Positions 15,883 to 21,248 of a stretch of 21,248 bases of DNA are shown one piece after another (position 1 is the first letter of the stretch; every line of letters begins with the position of its first letter). Below the pieces are notes generated by a model. The model saw nothing but the letters and a program-made list of their open reading frames with translations, was not told where the DNA came from and searched no databases. The translations under genes and the position numbers were made by a program. Source of the DNA: CAZEJS01 sp964512645 (GTDB lineage: Bacteria; Actinomycetota; Geothermincolia; Fen-727; Anoxymicrobiaceae); contig CAZEJS010000034.1 in assembly GCA_964512645.1 (NCBI GenBank), forward strand, positions 1 through 21,248. The letters run 5' to 3'.

Positions 15883-16022
15883 GCGCCGGTCTCGTGCAAA
15901 TCCCTCCCTGGTCCAACGGGAGTCGATCGCGGCCCTGAAGTGGCAACTTCGCTGGTGCGCGGGGAGGATCAAACGGCCCGGGGCCTGCGGCAGCGCGAAA
16001 ACGGCAAGTGGTAAGCGCGTCG

Positions 16023-16955
16023 TCAGCCCGGCTCGACGGAGAGCCCGTGCTGCATGAAGTCCATCAGGTTGGTGAAGAAGTGCAGTACGTCGAAGTCGTC
16101 CTCGGTGAGGTACCGGTTGCCGACCGCTCCGGCGATCCCGATCATCGCGTAAGCCACGGCCACCGGGTCCACGTTCCGGAAGACGCCCTGTTCGACGCCC
16201 AGCTCTATGTCGGCAGCCAGGAACTGCGCGGTGGTATCGAAAAGGTCGGCGGTCTTGGCCTTCAGCTTCTCGTTTCCCCCCAGGATCTCGGTGTACAGCC
16301 CGATGAACATGAACTGGAGCTCGCGGAACTTGGAGATGAAGGTCAGCCCCTTGAGGCCCATCCGGGCAAGAGCGTCGGTGGCCCCCGCCGCGGCGCCCTC
16401 GGCCTCGGCGAGGATCTTGTCCAGTGTGCGGTCGAGGGTGGCCAGGAACACCTCCTCTTTGCCCGAGAAGTACTGGTAGCAGGTGCCCTTGCTGACGCCC
16501 GCGTGCTGGGCAATGTCATCGACCGTGGCGTTGTGGTATCCCCTTGTGGAGAAGACGCTGTAGGCGGCGTCGAGGATGGCGTCGGTCCTGCGCTCTTCCC
16601 CGCTCTGGGTCGCCAGGCGCTCTTCCTCGACGAGGTCGCCGGTCTCCTTGGCCCTGGCGTCCTCCTTGAACCTCTCCCACTCCTCGACTTCCTGAAAAGG
16701 GTACTTGTCGAGGATGCTCTTGATGCTGCTCACAGACAGGTTTTCCTCGCGCATGCTCTTTATCACCAGCAGGCGCTTGAGGAACGCCTCGTCGTAGTAG
16801 GCTACGTTCGGCTTCGACTTCCTCGGCCTGGGCAGGAGCCCCTGGGACATGTAGAACTTGATCGTGCTCACGGTCAGCCCGGATGACGCCGCGAGCTGGC
16901 TCATCTTCATGTTCTGTTTCGGACCGTCTTTATGCATGTTGATCACGTTTGACAT
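16023..16955 (-). CDS. Transcriptional regulator with fused MerR and TetR DNA-binding domains
   Basis: The 310-residue protein has two different helix-turn-helix modules. Residues 17-85 form a MerR winged helix: MKMSQLAASSGLTVSTIKFY, GLLPRPRK wing, then LKRLLVIKSMR and a second helix pair. After a charged linker (86-121), residues 122-170 match a TetR N-terminal domain: RRTDAILDAAYSVFSTRGY, TVDDIAQHAGVSKGTCYQYF, then SGKEEVF. The remaining 140 residues are helical, as expected of a TetR ligand-binding and dimerisation domain. The MerR part lacks its own effector domain. ATG 16955 is chosen for GGAGG four bases upstream. I infer a ligand-responsive regulator of its own gene and of the CrtI-like operon beginning 228 bp downstream. 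The ligand is unknown; TetR proteins near lipid enzymes often sense hydrophobic molecules. Confidence 0.9.
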   Translation of the reverse strand: MSNVINMHKDGPKQNMKMSQLAASSGLTVSTIKFYMSQGLLPRPRKSKPNVAYYDEAFLKRLLVIKSMREENLSVSSIKSILDKYPFQEVEEWERFKEDARAKETGDLVEEERLATQSGEERRTDAILDAAYSVFSTRGYHNATVDDIAQHAGVSKGTCYQYFSGKEEVFLATLDRTLDKILAEAEGAAAGATDALARMGLKGLTFISKFRELQFMFIGLYTEILGGNEKLKAKTADLFDTTAQFLAADIELGVEQGVFRNVDPVAVAYAMIGIAGAVGNRYLTEDDFDVLHFFTNLMDFMQHGLSVEPG

Positions 16956-16970
16956 GTTGCCTCCGACACC

Positions 16971-16999
16971 ATGAAACAAGATTTGGCCAGCCGTGTCAA
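16971..16999 (-). promoter_or_regulatory. Candidate promoter of the MerR-TetR gene
   Basis: On the minus strand TTGACA (16994-16999) and TTTCAT (16971-16976) are 17 bp apart. The -10 is weak (4 of 6), and the leader before ATG 16955 would be very short. ATTG-GT-CAAT at 17004-17013 lies just upstream of the -35 and could be an operator; it shares the GTCAA/TTGAC theme with the palindrome at 15830-15842. Confidence 0.4.
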
Positions 17000-17096
17000 A
17001 CCCATTGGTCAATAGTGCTTACGGTTAATTACACGCGCAGGTGCACCCGTTGGCAACGCCCCGGCGAGGGCCCCGGTGAGGCTTCGCCCCGCCGCG

Positions 17097-18890
17097 TCAG
17101 GAGTGCTTCAACCCGAAAACCAGGTAGCGGAGCTTGTACAGAGCCCCGATGTCGAATTCGTCCAGCCTTGCCAGGTCCGAAAACTCGTCTGACGCCTGTA
17201 TCCTCAAAGCGGTGTCCTGCCTGATCAGCTTGTTCAAGGCCGCGTCTTTCTTCCTGTCTTCGAGGTTCCCCCTGAGCGCGTCCCCGAGCGCGTGCCTGAC
17301 GGAGGCGGGTATGGCTCCCCATACTCTCGACAGGAACCGATTGTCGGCGACCGCGTCTGCATATCCCTGTCTCGGTTCCGGGGCCATCGTGAACGTCTCC
17401 AGGTCCACTTTCTGTTCGCGCAAACCCGAGAACAGCGGCACGTCGAGCAGCCGGGGACACAGGGCATGCACGAGCCTGAGTTGAAACTCATCGCCTCTTC
17501 TCAGGTGCAGCGGCATGGAAAGGAGAGGGTCGTAGAGCCTCTTCATCATGAACGGCGCCAGGTAATAGGAGAACTCGTTGGCCAGGTTCAGCAGCGCCGC
17601 TTCCGCGCGAATATAGAGAAACAGCCGCGCTGCCGCGAACTGTTGCAACGTCGCGCCTTCATCGGGAAACTCTACCGGGCTGCGCGAAAGAGCCTCCACG
17701 ACCGTCCTCTCCAGGTACCCGCGGTACTCGTCCTGGATTTCTTCGGGCAGGTACTTGAAAAACCGGGTCGTGAAGTGATCGACAAGGTCGGCAAACGAGA
17801 AGGACCGCTTCTCAGTCATCCAGATCTTCATATTCGAGAAAGCGGGGGAGTACCCGCCAAGACGCAGCTCGGGATTCGGCGGCACGCTCCCCTCGAGCTC
17901 CAGCAGAAGGGAGTCGGACGCGCCGTAAGTGGCGGCGAGATATCCGTAACGCGTGAATATCCTCAGAAGGGCTTCGTCGGAATGCGGCTGTTTGCCCGAC
18001 CAGTCCATTTCGCGGAAATCGAGGGAGAACTCGTCGGCAAGTTCCCTGGCCAGGGCGGAGTCGCGCCCCTTGGTGTTTGTGATCGTGCTGTTGCCTACCC
18101 CGCTCAGCAGCACGGGGCGCAACTCCCGGTCCAGAAGGGCGCCCAGGATGGTGCGGGTGTCGAGGCCGCCCGTTGCGTTCAAGCCGATGGAGCTGAAAGT
18201 GGAGAGCCTGCTGAACACATCGCGCACGACGGGCAGGAACAGGTCTACGGCGGCGGAAGCGCTGCCGACCTCACCGCTCGAGAGCGGGATCATCTCCTGC
18301 GGCAGCCGCCGGACATTGAGCTTCCTGTCCGGGATGCTTATGTGAATTGCCTCGGATCCGAACAGCCTCTTTACGCCCGGGCAGAAAGTGTCCTCGCCCA
18401 CGGTCTCGATCTGGAAAACATGGACAAGCAGTCCCATCCGGTCTATCTCCGGCCGACCCGCGCAGCGGGCGGGGACCTGAAGCGAATTGGAGATCACGTA
18501 GCCGTCCGGCAGCGACGCGTAATAGAGGTTCAAGGTTCCCTGTTCGTCGGTGAAGACAGTTATTGCGTCACCTTTCCTGACGGCAAGGGCGTAGTGGCCG
18601 ATCAGGCGCGCGCGCACCTCGTCGAGAGGATGCTTGTCCAGCAGCTTGCACACGGCTTCGAGGGCCGCAGCGCCTGTCATCTCGTTGAAGACCATGGTCC
18701 CGGCCATGGCTGCCCAGCCGCCGTCTTCGAGCAGTACGAAGTTCTCGCTGCCTACAGCTCTCTTCGCATAAGCCCGGACGTGGCAGTCCCCGGAAGAACA
18801 GGACCCGGAAGGCCGGAGGGAGGCCGACTCGCACAGCTCCCTGGCCGAAGAGTCGTACTTCGAACTTGACGTGAGATGCCACCGCGCCAT
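17097..18890 (-). CDS. Divergent asparagine synthetase-like protein, no glutaminase Cys, altered PP-loop
   Basis: The 597-residue product has the AsnB layout but is far from the copy at 5401-7299. The N-terminus (MARWHLTSSS) has no Cys at position 2. The amidotransferase half is degenerate, although GHYALAVRKGDAITVFTDEQG (99-119) and LYYASLPDGYVISNSL keep the fold's pattern. The synthetase half starts GLNATGGLDTRTILGAL (236-252), where TGGLDT replaces the canonical SGGLDS, and GNSTITNTKGRD follows. ATP pyrophosphate chemistry is still plausible because the glycines and Asp are kept. ATG 18890 has AGGAG 5 bases upstream. It lies between a ferredoxin-like gene and the MerR-TetR gene, all minus strand. 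Amide formation on a small molecule, peptide or sugar acid are all possible, and loss of catalysis cannot be excluded. Confidence 0.75.
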   Translation of the reverse strand: MARWHLTSSSKYDSSARELCESASLRPSGSCSSGDCHVRAYAKRAVGSENFVLLEDGGWAAMAGTMVFNEMTGAAALEAVCKLLDKHPLDEVRARLIGHYALAVRKGDAITVFTDEQGTLNLYYASLPDGYVISNSLQVPARCAGRPEIDRMGLLVHVFQIETVGEDTFCPGVKRLFGSEAIHISIPDRKLNVRRLPQEMIPLSSGEVGSASAAVDLFLPVVRDVFSRLSTFSSIGLNATGGLDTRTILGALLDRELRPVLLSGVGNSTITNTKGRDSALARELADEFSLDFREMDWSGKQPHSDEALLRIFTRYGYLAATYGASDSLLLELEGSVPPNPELRLGGYSPAFSNMKIWMTEKRSFSFADLVDHFTTRFFKYLPEEIQDEYRGYLERTVVEALSRSPVEFPDEGATLQQFAAARLFLYIRAEAALLNLANEFSYYLAPFMMKRLYDPLLSMPLHLRRGDEFQLRLVHALCPRLLDVPLFSGLREQKVDLETFTMAPEPRQGYADAVADNRFLSRVWGAIPASVRHALGDALRGNLEDRKKDAALNKLIRQDTALRIQASDEFSDLARLDEFDIGALYKLRYLVFGLKHS

Positions 18891-19048
18891 CGGTTCTCCT
18901 TTCCGCCGAGCTTCAGGGTCGGTGTGAAAGCAGGGGCAATAGCGCCGTGAGGGCCTCTCGGGGGAAACGACGGCCGCGCTGAAGGATCCGTGCCCGCAGC
19001 GCTCGAGGCCGGTTCAGGCGCCCCGAGACGAAGCCGGGCGTCGAAGCG

Positions 19049-19067
19049 GCCCGGGGACGTCCCGGGC
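19049..19067 (-). terminator. GC hairpin downstream of the ferredoxin-like gene
   Basis: GCCCGGG (19049-19055), five-base loop, CCCGGGC (19061-19067): a perfect 7-bp stem about 25 bp after the ferredoxin stop. No T-tract follows on the minus strand. Confidence 0.4.
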
Positions 19068-19073
19068 ACGCCC

Positions 19074-19092
19074 ACGCCCCGGCGCGGGGCGT
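19074..19092 (-). terminator. GC hairpin abutting the ferredoxin stop codon
   Basis: ACGCCCCG (19074-19081), loop GCG, CGGGGCGT (19085-19092): a perfect 8-bp stem that includes the last base of the TGA stop (19092-19094). With the hairpin at 19049-19067 it makes a tandem pair that may end or protect the ferredoxin transcript. T-tracts are absent. Confidence 0.45.
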
Positions 19093-19889
19093 CAGTTGAC
19101 GTCGACAAGGGTGTTGATGCGGTCTATGCACTGCTGGATGTAGTCCGGGTTGTCGACGGTGACCCTGACGGCTTTACGCTTGCAGGCGGCGGCGCACCTC
19201 CCGCAACCTTTGCATTCGTCTCCAATGACCGCCCTTCCGTCGTCGATTCGCACCTGGCCGAAAATGCAGGAGGGGACGCACAGGCCGCAGCCGTTGCACT
19301 CGTCGGTGACCTCGACGCGTACGCCCTCCATCTTCTTGAGGATGTCGCGCGCCTCCTTCGAGGCCAGCGGGATGCTGGTGCCTATGCAGCAGCAGGTGCA
19401 GCAGTGGCACACGGTCACCAGCTTCTTGTGTTCCTTGACTCCGAGCATGATGGCGTCGCCCTTGAAGACCCCCACGCAGGAGACGAGGCCCATCTCCGTC
19501 GCCTCGCGCAGGTGCTCAAGCGCCTCGGCCCTGCCGACCCGGCGGCCCACCTCAGGGTCCACGGTGCGCACCGCCGGTCCCAGGAAAGTGCAGCCGAAAT
19601 CGATCGGGGCCACTTCGCACCCGTTCCCGCTTCTGCACGGGCACCGGCTGAGGATGAGGTGGTCGCTCGCCTCGTTGATGAAGTGCTCGATGACGCTTAT
19701 CGGGGCAACGGTCCCCTCGGGCAGCTCGATGTCTTCGCAGACGGGAACGTAGGTCAGCGTCATCTCCCGCGGGGGCATCGCCAGCCTGCCCAGTTGCTTG
19801 AGGACGGGCACCTTCGTGGACCTGAAGACGAGGTCCTTGAACCGGTACATGCTGAGGATTCTGTCGAAGCTCTTTTTGCTGCGTGCCAT
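19092..19889 (-). CDS. Cysteine-rich dicluster 4Fe-4S ferredoxin-like protein
   Basis: The 265-residue protein contains 21 cysteines. The C-terminal third has two ferredoxin motifs, Cys198-201-204-208 and Cys226-229-232-236, each CxxCxxCxxxC, expected to hold two [4Fe-4S] clusters. The upstream domain is unusual: RCPCRSGNGCE (82-92), GCTFLGPAV (99-107), GRAEALEHLREATEMGLV (119-136), then CHCCTCCC (161-168). I recall this arrangement (CxCR, GR...EAL...GLV, CNCC-like cluster) from functionally uncharacterised ferredoxin-like proteins of strict anaerobes, so the family is probably known but its role is not. It may carry an extra metal site and pass electrons to a partner such as a FAD enzyme. 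No signal peptide is seen. ATG 19889 is preferred over an upstream ATG-like start at 19925 because AAAGGA lies about 8 bases before it. Confidence 0.85.
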   Translation of the reverse strand: MARSKKSFDRILSMYRFKDLVFRSTKVPVLKQLGRLAMPPREMTLTYVPVCEDIELPEGTVAPISVIEHFINEASDHLILSRCPCRSGNGCEVAPIDFGCTFLGPAVRTVDPEVGRRVGRAEALEHLREATEMGLVSCVGVFKGDAIMLGVKEHKKLVTVCHCCTCCCIGTSIPLASKEARDILKKMEGVRVEVTDECNGCGLCVPSCIFGQVRIDDGRAVIGDECKGCGRCAAACKRKAVRVTVDNPDYIQQCIDRINTLVDVN

Positions 19890-20032
19890 GTCACGTTCCT
19901 TTCGCTCGCCGCACCTCGAGGACAACTGGCCGGCGGTTCTCGCCCGCCGCTCCTCTCCCTCTCCGGGAATCGAGTTCCGCTCCGGCCACCCGGGACCGCG
20001 ACCCGTGCGGCAAGCCCTCTTGACCCAAGCGT

Positions 20033-20062
20033 ATCGTAACAGTAACCGGTTTTCGCCATCAA
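20033..20062 (-). promoter_or_regulatory. Candidate promoter of the ferredoxin-like gene
   Basis: On the minus strand TTGATG (20057-20062) and TACGAT (20033-20038) have an 18-bp spacer, each matching consensus at four of six positions. The leader to ATG 19889 would be about 135 bp. Confidence 0.35.
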
Positions 20063-20186
20063 AGGGACGGCGAGCGACCGCTCCGGCCGGAGTGATCCGG
20101 TTGAATGGCCCTGGTTGCCAGGAGTTGCTAAATAAAGAAACATTTACCAGAGTTGTACGTGAATTAAATTGCAGATGGAGAGGTAC

Positions 20187-20214
20187 TTGACTAACAACAG
20201 AAAAGTGATATAGG
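20187..20214 (+). promoter_or_regulatory. Candidate promoter with extended -10
   Basis: TTGACT (20187-20192), 16-bp spacer, TATAGG (20209-20214) preceded by TGA, an extended -10 context. It lies in the AT-rich patch and points to the small ORF at 20269, with a leader of about 48 bases. Confidence 0.5.
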
Positions 20215-20268
20215 GTTACAAGCAGGATAGTGAAACATCGATCCTCTCTCGAGAAAGGGTGGTCGGTG

Positions 20269-20415
20269 ATGGCAGGAAAGCTTGCCGGGGCGTTTTTCGA
20301 CCGGCTCGAGGAGGCGATCCGGGCCGAGCGACCGATAAGGCTCGTTTACATAGGACGCGTGACCGCTGAAATCGATCTCCCGCTGATGTGGGAGAACGGG
20401 AGCTTGAGCCTCTGA
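20269..20415 (+). CDS. Possible 48-residue protein, unknown
   Basis: The ORF from ATG 20269 encodes 48 residues: MAGKLAGAFFDRLEEAIRAE, an amphipathic helix, then RPIRLVYIGRVTAEIDLPL, two strand-like stretches. Codon choice looks like the neighbours', and a GGGTGG-like ribosome site precedes the ATG. A frame extension back to ATG 20230 exists without a better site. The helix-RPIRLVYIG pattern faintly recalls the first helix and strand of WYL domains, which might make it a truncated relic, but I would not rely on that. It lies downstream of a plausible promoter and upstream of a strong hairpin, so a short independent transcript is possible. Confidence 0.45.
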   Translation: MAGKLAGAFFDRLEEAIRAERPIRLVYIGRVTAEIDLPLMWENGSLSL

Positions 20416-20443
20416 ACCCCGGTTCCAGACTCCCAATGCCCCT

Positions 20444-20471
20444 GGACCCCGCGCTCCGCAGCGCGGGGTCC
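20444..20471. terminator. Strong 12-bp hairpin, candidate terminator
   Basis: GGACCCCGCGCT (20444-20455), loop CCGC, AGCGCGGGGTCC (20460-20471): a perfect 12-bp stem, the longest short-loop inverted repeat I found. It lies 28 bp after the small ORF and before the phosphatase promoter. No T-tract follows on the plus strand. Confidence 0.55.
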
Positions 20472-20486
20472 TCCAGATTCCCGCCC

Positions 20487-20516
20487 TCGATATTCACCCG
20501 CCTCAACCAATATAAT
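20487..20516 (+). promoter_or_regulatory. Promoter of the histidine phosphatase gene
   Basis: TATAAT at 20511-20516 is a perfect -10. TCGATA (20487-20492) is a four-of-six -35 at 18-bp spacing. The start would be near 20523, about 22 bases before TTG 20545. The -10 overlaps an in-frame ATG at 20515, which therefore should not be the translation start. Confidence 0.6.
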
Positions 20517-20533
20517 GGGCCGGTACGCCGACG

Positions 20534-20539
20534 AAGGAG
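20534..20539 (+). promoter_or_regulatory. Ribosome binding site AAGGAG for the TTG start at 20545
   Basis: AAGGAG is five bases before TTG 20545. No site precedes the upstream ATG at 20515. Confidence 0.6.
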
Positions 20540-20544
20540 ACGTC

Positions 20545-21174
20545 TTGAGCAGGATAATACTGGTGAGGCACGGCCGTACCGCGTGGCACGCCGAGGGGAG
20601 ATACGCCGGAACGTCGGACGTCGAGCTGGATGAGGCGGGCCGGGAGCAGGTCGCGCGCGTCGTCGGGGCGCTGGGCGGGGTGGAGCTCGCGGCGATCTTC
20701 TCGAGCCCGCTGTCGAGGTGCTACGATCTGGCGGCCGCCGTCGCCGCGGACCACGGCATGGAGGTCATGACCGACGCCAGGCTGGGGGAGATCGATCTCG
20801 GCCGGTGGGACGGGGTGACACTCAAGGACATAGTGGAGAAGGACGGAGAAATACTGAAGAGGTGGACCGAAGACCCCTCCGCGGTGACGGTCCCCGGGGG
20901 GGAGTCCCTCACCTCGGTGCAGGACCGGTCCATGGCCTGGCTCGCCGAAACGACCGCCGCGCACCCCGAGGCCACCATCCTGGCCTCCAGCCACGGAGGC
21001 CCCATCAGGGCGATCGTATCGGCGGTCCTGGGGCTGCCCCTGTCCAACCTTTTCAGGCTCACGGTCGACCTGGCCTCGTTCACGACCATCAACTACAAGG
21101 GCGCGTTCTCCAACCTCGAGGAGTTGAACGACCGCTGCCACCTGGCCGGCCTCGACGCCCACACCTGGTTCTAG
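20545..21174 (+). CDS. Histidine phosphatase family protein (GpmB/CobC-like)
   Basis: The 209-residue protein belongs to the phosphoglycerate mutase/histidine phosphatase superfamily. The N-terminal catalytic motif is LVRHGRTAWHAEGRYAG, with the nucleophilic His in RHG at about residues 7-9. SSPLSRCYDLA follows near 53-63, LGEIDLGRWDG around 85-95, and the second catalytic His in SSHGGPIRAI near 151-160. Members remove phosphate from small molecules; alpha-ribazole phosphate (cobalamin assembly) and phosphosugars are common substrates. No cobalamin gene is in view, so the substrate is undecided. The TTG 20545 start is preferred over ATG 20515 because of AAGGAG and because the ATG lies in the -10 box. 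The remaining bases to the window end show no gene. Confidence 0.87.
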   Translation: MSRIILVRHGRTAWHAEGRYAGTSDVELDEAGREQVARVVGALGGVELAAIFSSPLSRCYDLAAAVAADHGMEVMTDARLGEIDLGRWDGVTLKDIVEKDGEILKRWTEDPSAVTVPGGESLTSVQDRSMAWLAETTAAHPEATILASSHGGPIRAIVSAVLGLPLSNLFRLTVDLASFTTINYKGAFSNLEELNDRCHLAGLDAHTWF

Positions 21175-21248
21175 CGCTTTCGCCGCCGGGCGCGGACGAC
21201 GGGAGCGCGCCACGCGCCGCACCGCCGGGGCAGGCGGCAGGCGCCGGC

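Larger units (their letters stand above)
19890..20268. other. Divergent promoter region, partly AT-rich
   Basis: 379 bp with no convincing gene. The half near 19890-20030 is GC-rich and forms the leader of the ferredoxin-like gene. The part from about 20120 to 20235 is strikingly AT-rich for this window. CCTGG-TTG-CCAGG at 20110-20122 is a perfect 5-bp inverted repeat and a possible operator. Promoter candidates are listed separately. Confidence 0.5.

Noticed and set aside
16023..16955. Two separate regulator genes, MerR and TetR
   Set aside because: There is no stop or internal ribosome site between the domains, and the linker is one continuous charged frame from a single strong start.
17060..17092. 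GC-rich partial inverted repeat after the second asparagine synthetase-like gene
   Set aside because: The GGCGA/TCGCC arms pair, but the rest of the stem is mismatched and no T-tract follows.
17292..18869. Plus-strand ORF of 525 codons opposite the asparagine synthetase-like gene
   Set aside because: No recognisable domain and biased composition. The minus strand has the PP-loop and a good ribosome site.

Overview
The window reads as part of a GC-rich bacterial chromosome, roughly two-thirds G+C by eye, with dense coding, frequent GTG and TTG starts, and a codon habit that mixes GC-ending codons with many AGG (Arg) and ATA (Ile) codons. Together with a cysteine-rich anaerobe-type ferredoxin, this suggests an uncultivated anaerobic or facultative lineage. 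Deep Actinomycetota (Geothermincolia- or OPB41-like) is my best guess, made from style and not from a marker gene, so it is weakly held. No rRNA, tRNA, CRISPR array, transposase or integrase is visible.

Region A (1-770) holds the 3' end of a clan-A-like glycoside hydrolase and an opposite-strand gene for a small, singly membrane-anchored protein of unknown function.

Region B (908-12328) is a surface-polysaccharide locus. On the plus strand are a rhamnosyltransferase-like GT2, a GT4, a membrane-anchored GT2 of the dolichol-phosphate-mannose-synthase type, a UDP-HexNAc 6-dehydrogenase, an asparagine-synthetase-like protein without the Cys-2 glutaminase nucleophile, a SAM methyltransferase and a second GT4. 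Convergent to these on the minus strand are a Wzx-type flippase and a third GT2. The genes can be read together as making a uronic acid, perhaps amidating it, building and methylating a glycan, and flipping it across the membrane. The two arms meet with 17 bp between stop codons, occupied by a perfect inverted repeat.

Region C (12625-19889) is a run of minus-strand genes. In transcription order it holds a 21-Cys ferredoxin-like protein, a second and very divergent asparagine-synthetase-like protein, a regulator with two DNA-binding domains (MerR N-terminal, TetR C-terminal), and a tight three-gene operon. That operon is a CrtI-family FAD oxidoreductase, an unrecognised 47-residue membrane peptide, and a second CrtI-family oxidoreductase. 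Its promoter has TTTACA and TATAAT with an 18-bp spacer, followed by a 13-bp palindrome, which makes it a good candidate target for the fusion regulator. The regulator plus operon is the most novel-looking part of the window. No phytoene synthase or other carotenoid gene is present, so a carotenoid role is not established.

Region D (19890-21248) contains an AT-rich divergent promoter region, a possible 48-residue ORF, a strong 12-bp hairpin, and a histidine phosphatase that probably starts at a TTG downstream of a TATAAT box. Almost all plus-strand ORFs between 9700 and 19900, and minus-strand ORFs between 900 and 9600, are GC-rich shadows of the genes listed here.
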